This document shows positions 7,722 to 15,505 of a DNA stretch of 22,688 nucleotides, one piece after another; the stretch's first letter is position 1, and every line of letters begins with the position of its first letter. The notes under the pieces are model-generated. The model saw only the letters and a program-made list of their open reading frames with translations, was not told where the DNA came from and searched no databases. The position numbers were made by a program, and so were the translations under genes. Source of the DNA: JBELHR01 sp049607205 (GTDB lineage: Bacteria > Bacteroidota > Bacteroidia > Flavobacteriales > Flavobacteriaceae). The stretch lies in the NCBI GenBank assembly GCA_049607205.1, contig JBMYWH010000030.1, forward strand, positions 1-22,688, given 5' to 3'.

Positions 7722-9182
7722 ATGAACGAACAGATAAAAACATTGAAACCTCAGGCGCTGTGGACTAACTTTGCTAAGTTAAATGCAGTTCCTAGACCTT
7801 CTAAAAAGGAAGAGCGTGTCATCGAGTTCATGATGAACTTCGGTAAGGCATTAGGATTAGAAACCTCTCAAGATGCCGTAGGAAATGTATTGATAAAAAA
7901 GCCTGCTTCAAAAGGTATGGAAGATCGCAAAACTGTGGTCCTACAATCTCATTTGGACATGGTACATCAAAAAAACAACGATACTGATTTTGATTTCGAC
8001 ACTCAAGGAATTGAGATGTATGTTGAGGGAGATTGGGTAAAAGCTAAAGGAACCACCCTAGGAGCCGATAATGGTCTAGGAGTGGCTGCGATTATGAGTA
8101 TTCTAGAATCTAAGGACATTGCTCACCCAGCAATTGAAGCCTTATTTACCATCGATGAAGAGACAGGGATGACTGGAGCGATGGGCCTAGAAGCAGGAGT
8201 ACTTTCAGGTGATATTTTATTAAATCTAGACACAGAAGATGACGATGAATTATCCGTAGGTTGTGCCGGAGGAATCGACCTTACTGCAACTCGCAACTAT
8301 GAGGAAGAAGCTGTAGACCAGAGCAAGACGGCTTATACTATAGAGATCAAAGGTCTTAGCGGTGGACATTCAGGAATGGACATTCATAAAGGCCTTGGAA
8401 ATGCCAACAAAATCATGAACAGACTCTTGTTTGATGGTTATGAGAACTATGGTTTGCGCATAGCACAAATCCATGGAGGATCACTGAGAAATGCGATTCC
8501 AAGAGAGAGCCATGCCCTTGTAGTTGTGGATCAGATCCAAGCCGAAGCCTTTGAATTTGAATTCAAACTCTTGGCAAAAACCATTAAAAAAGAACAAAAA
8601 AAGACAGATCCTAATTTAAAAATCAAATTGAGCATCTCTGCTCTCCCTTCTAAGGTTATGGACCTAGGAGTTCAGGAAGGATTTCTTAAAACTATGTACA
8701 GCGCTCACAACGGAGTATACCGCATGAGCCCGGACATCGCAGATCTGGTAGAGACTTCTAATAATATCGCTAGAGTTTCTCTTGCTGCTGGATTTATACA
8801 GGTGCTTTGCTTAACGCGTAGTTCTGTAGAAAGTACTAAAATTGACCTTTCCAATGCCTTAAGAGCCGCCTTTGAACTCAGCGGTATGGAAGTAGAGCTT
8901 TCCGGTTCTTACCCAGGATGGCAACCAGATATGGGTTCGAGTATATTAAAAGAAATGAAAGCACTCTATATAGAGATGTTCCAAGAAGAACCTAATATCA
9001 TGGCCTGTCATGCAGGACTTGAATGTGGTCTATTAGGAACACATTATCCAGAGATGGAAATGATTTCTTTTGGTCCGAATATTAGAGGAGCTCACTCTCC
9101 TGATGAAAAGGCAAGTATCTCGAGTAGTCAAAAATTCTGGAGCTATTTATTAAAAACTTTAGAGAACATTCCAAGCAAATAA
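7722..9182 (+). CDS. pepD: Aminoacyl-histidine dipeptidase, M20C family (PepD-like)
   Basis: This 486-residue cytosolic di-zinc peptidase has the family's usual length and would cleave Xaa-His and other dipeptides such as carnosine. Motifs in order are SHLDMVHQK with His77 and Asp79, GADNGLG with bridging Asp116, DEETGMTGA with catalytic and metal glutamates at 146-147, LDTEDDDEL near 170, and the C-terminal MACHAGLECGLLG and FGPNIRGAHSPDE, supplying the last metal ligand and substrate contacts. The dimerisation domain (about 200-380) begins with IEIKGLSGGHSGMDIHKG. All expected metal ligands are present. The gene follows the nitroreductase by 10 bases and ends just before a strong terminator, making a two-gene unit. 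No signal peptide is seen. Confidence 0.94.
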   Translation: MNEQIKTLKPQALWTNFAKLNAVPRPSKKEERVIEFMMNFGKALGLETSQDAVGNVLIKKPASKGMEDRKTVVLQSHLDMVHQKNNDTDFDFDTQGIEMYVEGDWVKAKGTTLGADNGLGVAAIMSILESKDIAHPAIEALFTIDEETGMTGAMGLEAGVLSGDILLNLDTEDDDELSVGCAGGIDLTATRNYEEEAVDQSKTAYTIEIKGLSGGHSGMDIHKGLGNANKIMNRLLFDGYENYGLRIAQIHGGSLRNAIPRESHALVVVDQIQAEAFEFEFKLLAKTIKKEQKKTDPNLKIKLSISALPSKVMDLGVQEGFLKTMYSAHNGVYRMSPDIADLVETSNNIARVSLAAGFIQVLCLTRSSVESTKIDLSNALRAAFELSGMEVELSGSYPGWQPDMGSSILKEMKALYIEMFQEEPNIMACHAGLECGLLGTHYPEMEMISFGPNIRGAHSPDEKASISSSQKFWSYLLKTLENIPSK

Positions 9183-9186
9183 TGAC

Positions 9187-9213
9187 ATCCCCTCAATTGA
9201 GGGGATTTTTTTT
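9187..9213 (+). terminator. Rho-independent terminator after pepD
   Basis: CCCCTC (9189-9194), loop AATT and GAGGGG (9199-9204) form a perfect GC-rich stem, extendable by AT pairs on each side and followed by T at 9206-9213. It starts 5-7 bases after the pepD stop and insulates the following parA operon. Confidence 0.95.
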
Positions 9214-9233
9214 ACATTAGAATTGTTCATATC

Positions 9234-9268
9234 TTGACTTTTTTAAATCATAATAAATCGTATTTTTA
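9234..9268 (+). promoter_or_regulatory. Probable promoter of the parA operon
   Basis: TTGAC at 9234-9238 and TATTTTTA at 9261-9268 resemble the Bacteroidetes -33 and -7 elements; the last base of TAnnTTTG is A instead of G. The spacer of 24 bases is a little long. The pair lies between the pepD terminator and the parA ATG at 9289, which is the only place a promoter for the downstream run could sit. Confidence 0.45.
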
Positions 9269-9288
9269 CCCTGAATTAATAACTAAAC

Positions 9289-10053
9289 ATGGGAAAAATA
9301 ATTGCAATCGCTAATCAAAAAGGTGGTGTAGGTAAAACTACAACCTCTGTGAATTTAGCTGCCGCTCTAGGAGTATTAGAAAAAAAGGTCTTAATCATTG
9401 ACGCCGATCCTCAAGCCAATGCCACTTCTGGTTTAGGTTTGGATATCGAAGCTGTTGAATATGGGACTTATCAAATACTCGAGCATGCCATTTCGGCAAA
9501 AGAGGCTGTTGTAAGTACGGAATCTCCCAATGTTGACATCATCCCCGCCCATATTGATTTGGTTGCCATTGAAATCGAATTGGTGGACAAATCTAATCGC
9601 GAGTTTATGCTCAAACAGGTTTTACAAGAGGTTAAAGCAGACTATGACTATATCTTAATTGATTGTGCACCTTCTCTTGGACTAATCACCTTAAACGCCT
9701 TAGTAGCAGCGGATTCAGTTATTATTCCTATCCAATGTGAATATTTTGCCCTAGAAGGACTTGGGAAGTTATTGAACACCATTAAGTCCGTTCAAAACAT
9801 ACACAATCCAGATCTAGATATTGAAGGATTATTACTTACGATGTACGATTCTCGCCTTAGACTTTCTAATCAAGTTGTGGAAGAGGTACGTAAGCATTTC
9901 AGTGCCATGGTCTTTGACACCGTGATTCAAAGAAATATTAGATTGGGAGAGGCTCCAAGTTTCGGAGAGAGTATTATTTCTTACGATGCCACTAGTAAAG
10001 GTGCTGTAAATTATATTAATTTAGCCAACGAGCTTATCAAAAATAACAGTTAG
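9289..10053 (+). CDS. parA: ParA/Soj chromosome-partitioning ATPase
   Basis: This 254-residue protein has the deviant Walker A box KGGVGKTT at residues 11-18 (with the signature first lysine), a switch I/Walker A-prime region IDADPQANATSGLG at about 38-51, and Walker B ILIDCAPSLG near 122-131. ParA binds DNA nonspecifically as an ATP dimer and is released by ParB, driving segregation of the replication origin region. Length and motifs fit the short chromosomal Soj type without an N-terminal helix-turn-helix. It is the first gene of a tightly spaced plus-strand run, with parB one base downstream. A chromosomal parAB pair usually lies in the origin-proximal part of the chromosome, but no origin is visible here. 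Confidence 0.97.
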   Translation: MGKIIAIANQKGGVGKTTTSVNLAAALGVLEKKVLIIDADPQANATSGLGLDIEAVEYGTYQILEHAISAKEAVVSTESPNVDIIPAHIDLVAIEIELVDKSNREFMLKQVLQEVKADYDYILIDCAPSLGLITLNALVAADSVIIPIQCEYFALEGLGKLLNTIKSVQNIHNPDLDIEGLLLTMYDSRLRLSNQVVEEVRKHFSAMVFDTVIQRNIRLGEAPSFGESIISYDATSKGAVNYINLANELIKNNS

Positions 10054-10054
10054 G

Positions 10055-10951
10055 ATGGCAAAAGCAACAAAAAAACAAGCCCTAGGACGAGGATTATCCG
10101 CTTTACTTAAAGAACCGGATATGAATGTGAATTCGGCTAAAGATAAAAATGCGGACCAAGTTGTGGGAAACATTATGGAATTGGCCTTAGATCAAATCGA
10201 AGTCAATCCTTATCAACCTAGAACCCACTTCGGAGAAGAGGAGTTGGAAGAATTAGCCAGATCGATTAAAGAGCTCGGTGTAATTCAACCAATCACCGTT
10301 CGTAAGATTGGTCCTAATAAATTCCAATTAGCCTCTGGAGAGAGACGTTTCAGAGCATCAAAAAGAATTGGAAACAGTCACATCCCTGCCTATATCCGTA
10401 TTGCCAACGATCAAGAGATGTTGGAAATGGCTTTGGTGGAGAACATTCAAAGAAAAGATTTAGATGCTATTGAGGTAGCCCTTTCCTACCAAAGAATGAT
10501 TGATGAGTTGGAACTTACTCAAGATCAAATGAGTGATCGCGTGGGAAAAAAACGTTCTACCATCACCAACTATTTAAGATTATTAAAGCTCGACCCTATT
10601 ATTCAAACAGGAATTAGAGATGGATTTCTATCCATGGGTCACGGACGTGCCCTGATCAATGTAGAGGATAAAGATCTACAGTTGAGCATCTACGAGCAAA
10701 TCATAAAAAATAGCCTATCGGTGCGCCAGACCGAGCAAATGGTTCAAGCTGCAAAGGAAGGTAAAGATACTTCTACTGCCGCTAAAGCAAAATCAACTAT
10801 ACCTAGCCCAATTCAAGAAGGAATCGAAGAGATGAGTCATTATTTCAATACGAAAATAAGTGTCAGTATGAATACAAAGGGAAAAGGTAAATTAACAATC
10901 CCCTTTAATTCTGAAGAAGACTTCAATCGTATCAAAAACTTATTAAAGTAA
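10055..10951 (+). CDS. parB: ParB/Spo0J partition protein, CTPase and parS-binding
   Basis: This is a 298-residue protein. The basic N-terminal peptide KKQALGRGLSALL (about 6-18) is the segment that stimulates ParA. The ParB N-domain (about 45-140) holds NPYQPRTHF, SIKELGVIQPITVRK, the GERRFRASK nucleotide-binding box and ENIQRKDLDAIEVALSYQ. A helix-turn-helix follows at about 150-185 (LTQDQMSDRVGKKRSTITNY), and there is a C-terminal dimerisation segment. ParB loads at parS, slides as a CTP-gated clamp and activates ParA. It starts one base after the parA stop and its TAA directly abuts the next gene. I saw no convincing parS site within the window, so the cognate sites are presumably elsewhere. 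Confidence 0.96.
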   Translation: MAKATKKQALGRGLSALLKEPDMNVNSAKDKNADQVVGNIMELALDQIEVNPYQPRTHFGEEELEELARSIKELGVIQPITVRKIGPNKFQLASGERRFRASKRIGNSHIPAYIRIANDQEMLEMALVENIQRKDLDAIEVALSYQRMIDELELTQDQMSDRVGKKRSTITNYLRLLKLDPIIQTGIRDGFLSMGHGRALINVEDKDLQLSIYEQIIKNSLSVRQTEQMVQAAKEGKDTSTAAKAKSTIPSPIQEGIEEMSHYFNTKISVSMNTKGKGKLTIPFNSEEDFNRIKNLLK

Positions 10952-11572
10952 TTGATCAAAAACAAAACATACGGCAGTATTAAATATTTAGGGATTTTAT
11001 TTACAATTTTGTGGACTTCCTCAAGTTTGTACGCCCAAGACTTAAAGGTTACTGCTGAAAAGGACAGTCTCATCGGTACGGATGCATTTTCGCAAATTCA
11101 AGTAAGAGATTACGATCCCTTATCTCCATCTAAAGCGGCATTTTATTCCGCTGTATTTCCTGGACTTGGACAGATCTATAACAAGAAATACTGGAAAGCC
11201 CCTATAGTATGGGGAGCTATGGGTACTTCTATTTATTTTTATGTAACAAATTCCAGAGAATACGACAGATATCGTGAGGCTTTTAAATTGAGAAAGCTAG
11301 GAAAACAAGATGAATTTACCGATGATAACGGAAATACATTGATCTCTGATGCAGGTCTAGAGCACGCTCAAGAAACCCTGAAGAGAAATGCCGATTTATC
11401 TCTATTGATCACCGTTGGAATTTATGTCCTTCAGATTATCGAAGCGAGTACCAACGCGCATTTAATGCAGTTCAATATGGATTCGAATATCGGCTTTACC
11501 CCTACAGTCAATTTTGAACCCGTCACAGGTCAAGCTGTGGCTGGGATGAGTTTTACTTATAAATTTAATTAG
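10952..11572 (+). CDS. DUF5683-domain envelope protein, TTG start
   Basis: This 206-residue protein has an N-terminal signal peptide (about 1-28, ending SSLYAQ). The DUF5683 core begins with DPLSPSKAAFYSAVFPGLGQ and YNKKYWKAPIVWG (about 50-85). It contains two hydrophobic helices (about 78-95 and 148-162) and a C-terminal region ending TYKFN. The start is a TTG immediately after the parB TAA. The next in-frame ATG lies far inside the conserved core, whereas the TTG start gives a clean signal peptide, so TTG is favoured. Function of the family is unknown. Its persistent position between parB and dapB is, to my knowledge, common in this group. The envelope location is inferred from the signal peptide. 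Confidence 0.85.
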   Translation: MIKNKTYGSIKYLGILFTILWTSSSLYAQDLKVTAEKDSLIGTDAFSQIQVRDYDPLSPSKAAFYSAVFPGLGQIYNKKYWKAPIVWGAMGTSIYFYVTNSREYDRYREAFKLRKLGKQDEFTDDNGNTLISDAGLEHAQETLKRNADLSLLITVGIYVLQIIEASTNAHLMQFNMDSNIGFTPTVNFEPVTGQAVAGMSFTYKFN

Positions 11573-12289
11573 ATGAAAATAGCATTATTAGGATACGGTC
11601 GTATGGGACAAACCATAGAAAGACTTGCCCTTGACCGAGGAGATCAAATCGTTTTGAAAGTAGATCCTCAGCACGATGCCATCACGGCACTTCCTAGCTG
11701 TGGAGCTGATGTGGCCATTGACTTCAGTATTCCTAGTGTCGCCTTAGACCATATCACAGCCTGTTTTGAAGCTGGAATACCTGTGGTTTCGGGAACCACC
11801 GGATGGTTAGAAGATTTTGACCTGGCCATCGAAAGATGTCATCAACTCGACGGTGGATTTATCTATGGATCTAATTTTTCTTTAGGAGTAAATCTATTTT
11901 TTGAACTCAATGCTAAGCTTGCCCAACTGATGAAACCCTTTGAGCATTATAAAAGCTCTATGATTGAGGTTCATCACACGCGTAAATTAGACGCACCAAG
12001 TGGTACGGCGATTTCTCTTGCTGACCAAATTATAGGTCATAGTTCAAAAAAATCCTGGACTATAGAACAAAGTGAAGAAAACGACTCGGATAAATTATTC
12101 ATCGAAGTTGAGCGCGAAGGGGATGTCCCTGGAACTCATGTTGTGAATTACGATTCTTCGGTCGATCAAATACAAATCAAACACACAGCACACAATCGTG
12201 ACGGTTTTGCTTTAGGAGCAGTAATTGCCGCGCATTGGTTGGCTGGAAAAACTGGAGTCTACACCATGAGAGACGTCCTTAACCTTTAA
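11573..12289 (+). CDS. dapB: 4-hydroxy-tetrahydrodipicolinate reductase
   Basis: This 238-residue enzyme of the lysine and meso-diaminopimelate pathway reduces the DapA product with NAD(P)H. The N-terminal Rossmann motif GYGRMG is at residues 7-12, GTTGW near 78-82, and the substrate-binding and catalytic segment EVHHTRKLDAPSGTA at about 131-145, followed by the C-terminal HTAHNRDGFALGA. The length is at the short end of the family but typical of Bacteroidetes forms, and no motif is missing. ATG directly follows the stop of the DUF5683 gene, and lepB starts 12 bases downstream, so it belongs to the parA-led run. It supplies diaminopimelate for peptidoglycan and lysine for protein. Confidence 0.96.
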   Translation: MKIALLGYGRMGQTIERLALDRGDQIVLKVDPQHDAITALPSCGADVAIDFSIPSVALDHITACFEAGIPVVSGTTGWLEDFDLAIERCHQLDGGFIYGSNFSLGVNLFFELNAKLAQLMKPFEHYKSSMIEVHHTRKLDAPSGTAISLADQIIGHSSKKSWTIEQSEENDSDKLFIEVEREGDVPGTHVVNYDSSVDQIQIKHTAHNRDGFALGAVIAAHWLAGKTGVYTMRDVLNL

Positions 12290-12301
12290 AAATCTATCCT
12301 T

Positions 12302-13837
12302 ATGACTTATAGCCAATGGATTCTATTCATCCTTGTGATTCAAGTTGTTCATTTCTTAGGAACTTATAAATTATATCAACGCGCAGGACGAGAAGCATGG
12401 GAAGCATTAGTCCCATTCTATAGCGCCGTAGTGATGATGAAAATCATCAACCGACCTTCTTGGTGGGTGTTTTTACTTGTGATCCCTGTGGTTAATCTAT
12501 TAATGTTCCCCGTAATTTGGGTAGAGACTGCAAGAAGTTTTGGGCATAATAGCACTAAAGATACTTGGCTAGCCATCTTGACTCTCGGTTTTTATAACTT
12601 CTATTTGAGTTATGGAACTGACTCTAGCTATATCAATGATAGAAGTCTTAAACCAAGGACTGAAGTAGGAGAATGGGTAAGCTCTATTGTTTTTGCTATT
12701 GTGGCTGCTACCATAGTACACACCTATTTCTTTCAACCTTTCACGATTCCGACATCTTCTTTAGAGAAATCTTTATTGGTTGGAGATTATTTGTTTGTAA
12801 GTAAGATTCATTATGGAGCAAGAGTTCCTATGACTCCTATTGCGGCACCTATGGTTCATGACACCATCCCTTTAGTAGGAGTTCGTTCTTATGCTAAGAA
12901 GCCATCAATTCCTTATTTCAGATTCCCTGGTTTCGAATCCATAGAACGCAATGATATCGTAGTTTTTAACTGGCCTGCTGATACGGTGGAACAATTTTTT
13001 AAGAGACCCGATCGCAAAATCATCAAACCTATTGACAAGAAATCTAATTATGTAAAACGTGCCGTGGGAATGCCTGGAGATCTTTTAGAAGTTAGAGATG
13101 GTTATGTATTTATTAACGGCGAGCAGAATGTTTTACCTTCAAGAGCTCACTTACAGTTTTATTACGATGTAGATACTAAGGGACAACAACTCAGTGGGAA
13201 TGCCATTGTAAATCGCTATCATGTAAGAGAAGGCTATTTCAATCCTAACGATAAAAAATATGTCCTCAATTTAGACCAAGACAATCTTAAAAAAGTTCAG
13301 GCAAATCCATTAGTAGTAAGCACTGAGCGTAGAATTCAACCTGCTGGAAAAGGAGAACAAGGGATTTATCCAACAAAAGACTACGGTTGGAATAATGACA
13401 ATTATGGTCCAATCTTAATTCCTTCTAAAGGAATGGTCATTTCATTGACTCCTAAGAATTTAAAAATATATGCTAAAGTCATTAAGGATTATGAAGGTCA
13501 TGATTTAACGACCAATGGAGATCAAGTTTATATCGATGGTGCTCTGGCTACAGAATACACCGTGGAACAAGACTATTATTGGATGATGGGAGATAACCGT
13601 CAAGCCTCTGAAGATTCAAGATATTGGGGATTTGTTCCCTTTGATCACGTGGTTGGTAAACCGGTATTTATCTTTTTGAGTTTAGACGCGAACAAAAGTG
13701 GCTTTAACAAGATCCGTTGGGATCGCGTATTTACCACTGTTGCCGGTGAAGGACCGAGAACCTCATACCTTCCTCATTTCCTAGTTTTACTTGCCCTATG
13801 GTATGGTGTAAATAAGTATAGAAAACGCGGAAAATAA
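12302..13837 (+). CDS. lepB: Signal peptidase I with extra N- and C-terminal membrane segments
   Basis: This 511-residue inner-membrane serine protease removes signal peptides from exported proteins. Residues 1-105 form an added hydrophobic module with about three or four helices, resembling DUF5684-type membrane domains. Another helix (about 125-142) precedes the S26 domain. Catalytic box B is IPTSSLEKSLLVGDYLFVSK with nucleophile Ser153; the usual Met after Ser is Leu. Box D is YVKRAVGMPGDLLEV with general base Lys252. Box E, MMGDNRQASEDSRYWGFVP, lies near 428-446, separated from box D by an insertion of about 150 residues. A final helix (about 485-503) ends in a basic tail. The catalytic dyad is intact. 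It lies 12 bases after dapB and 7 bases before the WbqC-like gene. Confidence 0.94.
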   Translation: MTYSQWILFILVIQVVHFLGTYKLYQRAGREAWEALVPFYSAVVMMKIINRPSWWVFLLVIPVVNLLMFPVIWVETARSFGHNSTKDTWLAILTLGFYNFYLSYGTDSSYINDRSLKPRTEVGEWVSSIVFAIVAATIVHTYFFQPFTIPTSSLEKSLLVGDYLFVSKIHYGARVPMTPIAAPMVHDTIPLVGVRSYAKKPSIPYFRFPGFESIERNDIVVFNWPADTVEQFFKRPDRKIIKPIDKKSNYVKRAVGMPGDLLEVRDGYVFINGEQNVLPSRAHLQFYYDVDTKGQQLSGNAIVNRYHVREGYFNPNDKKYVLNLDQDNLKKVQANPLVVSTERRIQPAGKGEQGIYPTKDYGWNNDNYGPILIPSKGMVISLTPKNLKIYAKVIKDYEGHDLTTNGDQVYIDGALATEYTVEQDYYWMMGDNRQASEDSRYWGFVPFDHVVGKPVFIFLSLDANKSGFNKIRWDRVFTTVAGEGPRTSYLPHFLVLLALWYGVNKYRKRGK

Positions 13838-13844
13838 TAACTGG

Positions 13845-14447
13845 ATGAGACTGTTTTACCCAACTTATTTCGGATCGATCTATCAATATGCTCGATTTGT
13901 GCAAGGAGAAGGTGGATGCTTTGAAGTTTGGGATTCCTTTGAAAAGCAGACCTATAGAAATAGGTGTTATATTCTAGGTCCTAACGGAAAGCAAATGCTT
14001 AATATTCCCTTGCGTCATGAGGTAAAACAGGGTAAGCCACTAACAAGAGAAATGCTCTTGGATGATAAAAATTCATGGAGGATCAACCACATTCGCTCTT
14101 TAGATGCAGCTTATTCGAGTTCTCCATTTTATGAATATTACCGAGATGAACTTCTTGAAATATATGAGGATGAGAGCATCTCTTTATCTGATTTCCAAAA
14201 GCGAGCACATCTCTTTGTAATGCAGGCCTTAGATGAATCTTTTGACTATGAAGAAAGCTCTGAATATCAAATCAGCGCAAGTGAAGATTTCCGAAGCCTT
14301 GTCAATGCAAAAAAAACTATAGAATACGACTTCAAAGCCTATACTCAGGTTTTTGACGACAAGCATGGCTTTACCGAGAACCTCAGCATTTTAGACCTTA
14401 TTTTCAATTTAGGTCCTGCGGCCACAAGATATCTTTATGACTTATAG
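13845..14447 (+). CDS. WbqC-like family protein
   Basis: This 200-residue soluble protein matches the WbqC-like pattern. It has the N-terminal YPTYFGSIYQYARFV, followed by EVWDSFEKQTYRNRCYILGPNG, LNIPLRHEVKQGKP and an SLDAAYSSSPFYEYYRDEL segment. WbqC was first noted in O-antigen clusters, and members are suggested to act in polysaccharide or glycolipid biosynthesis, but no reaction is established that I know of. No signal peptide or membrane helix is visible. It sits 7 bases after lepB and overlaps the next gene by 11 bases, indicating co-transcription. The link to envelope biogenesis rests on family history and on neighbours (dapB, lepB), so it is an inference. Confidence 0.82.
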   Translation: MRLFYPTYFGSIYQYARFVQGEGGCFEVWDSFEKQTYRNRCYILGPNGKQMLNIPLRHEVKQGKPLTREMLLDDKNSWRINHIRSLDAAYSSSPFYEYYRDELLEIYEDESISLSDFQKRAHLFVMQALDESFDYEESSEYQISASEDFRSLVNAKKTIEYDFKAYTQVFDDKHGFTENLSILDLIFNLGPAATRYLYDL

Positions 14448-14742
14448 TTGGATTCATTATGGCATGCATTTTTTGGCCCCATTGGCCATAGCCTATATTT
14501 ACAATCCTAATACCTGGAAAAAGAATTATCTGATTCTTCTTGCTACTATGTTGATTGATATAGATCATCTATGGGCAAATCCCATCTTTGACCCCAACAG
14601 ATGCAGCATCAATTTCCACACCTTTCACACCTACTACGCGGCGATAGTCTACGGATTATTATTAATCCCTAAGAAGACACGTATCGTTGCCATAGGCCTG
14701 CTTTTTCACCTCTTAACAGATTTTTTAGATTGTTTTTACTAA
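14437..14742 (+). CDS. DUF6122-type small membrane protein
   Basis: This is a 101-residue, mostly hydrophobic protein with about three transmembrane segments (roughly 8-22, 28-40 and 66-100). It carries a polar block rich in His, Asp and Cys: IDIDHLWANPIFDPNRC at 41-57, then FHTFHTYY. HxxH and DxDH patterns of this sort recall membrane metal-dependent hydrolases of the YdjM/LexA-regulated type, but metal binding here is only a guess. The pattern fits what I know as DUF6122, a Bacteroidetes family of unknown function. The start overlaps the WbqC-like gene by 11 bases, so translation is likely coupled. It is the last gene of the parA-led run, and no clear terminator follows. Confidence 0.8.
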   Translation: MTYSWIHYGMHFLAPLAIAYIYNPNTWKKNYLILLATMLIDIDHLWANPIFDPNRCSINFHTFHTYYAAIVYGLLLIPKKTRIVAIGLLFHLLTDFLDCFY

Positions 14743-14803
14743 ATATGACCAAAATCATCTTTTAAAGCATAAAGTTCATTTAATTTTAAGGAAACTTTAA
14801 TGA

Positions 14804-15505
14804 ATGAATACCTTAAGGAACAGAACGCTTGCTGAGATTATGATATGGAATAGTTCTTCTGCTACCGTATTCAAAAGATATGGACTAGACTATATCAGAT
14901 TCCACGACAATAGCCTTGAAAGCACCTGTAAACTCCGAGAAGACATTAATCTGGAGGAAATTTGCTTGGCTTTAGAAAAAGCCGCTCAGGATCAAGATCA
15001 ATATTTAAAGCTGATCAGTTCAAGGAAATTGGATTTCATGATTGATTATGTAGTCAATATTCACCATGTATATCTCAAAGAAACCATACCAGCACTTTTA
15101 GACAGGACCAATATAATCTATGCTAAACACAAAAGATCCTACCCTAAACTAAAGCACTTAAAAAATCAAATTTTAGACTTGTTCAAAAACTTGATGAGAG
15201 ACATGCATCTCGAGGAACGGAAACTATATCCAGCTTATAGATCTCTGCTCAATGAAGGAGAAGTACATTCCTGTTTTGGTGATATAAAAAACCCCACCGA
15301 GGTAGTCGCTGCAAGTCATAAGCAACAGATACTCGCTATAGACAAGTTAAAGAGCCTCTGTCAGCAGATTCAGAAAAACAAGGATACTAACAATGATGAA
15401 CTCACCCTATTCTGTATTGAAGTTCATGAATTTATTTATTACTTGGGGCGTCATATGCATTTAGAGAGTAATTATATTTTCCCTAAAGCATTAAAATTAG
15501 CTTAA
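14804..15505 (+). CDS. Hemerythrin-like iron-sulfur cluster repair (Ric/YtfE/ScdA) relative lacking the CC pair
   Basis: This is a 233-residue protein. Residues of about 5-58 match the ScdA_N (DUF542) domain, which in Ric proteins contains DFCCGG. Here that stretch reads GLDYIRFHDNSLESTC, with Ile31 and Arg32 in place of the two cysteines. Only the later Cys42 remains. Residues 80-233 form a hemerythrin-type four-helix bundle. Likely di-iron ligands are all present: His87/88, His109, His135, Glu138, His172, His217/219 and Glu221 (in HMHLESNYIFP). Ric proteins repair nitrosatively or oxidatively damaged iron-sulfur clusters, or reduce NO. Loss of the CC pair suggests altered chemistry. The gene has a 61-base upstream gap, and its 3' end overlaps the convergent Lrp-type gene by 9 bases. 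Confidence 0.85.
   Translation: MNTLRNRTLAEIMIWNSSSATVFKRYGLDYIRFHDNSLESTCKLREDINLEEICLALEKAAQDQDQYLKLISSRKLDFMIDYVVNIHHVYLKETIPALLDRTNIIYAKHKRSYPKLKHLKNQILDLFKNLMRDMHLEERKLYPAYRSLLNEGEVHSCFGDIKNPTEVVAASHKQQILAIDKLKSLCQQIQKNKDTNNDELTLFCIEVHEFIYYLGRHMHLESNYIFPKALKLA

Noticed and set aside
14771..14805. Imperfect inverted repeats (AAAGTT / AACTTT and TTCATTTAA / TTTAATGAA) before the hemerythrin-like gene as an operator
   Set aside because: Short, AT-rich and imperfect, in an AT-rich leader. No match to a known NO-responsive or FNR-type site, so not distinguishable from chance.
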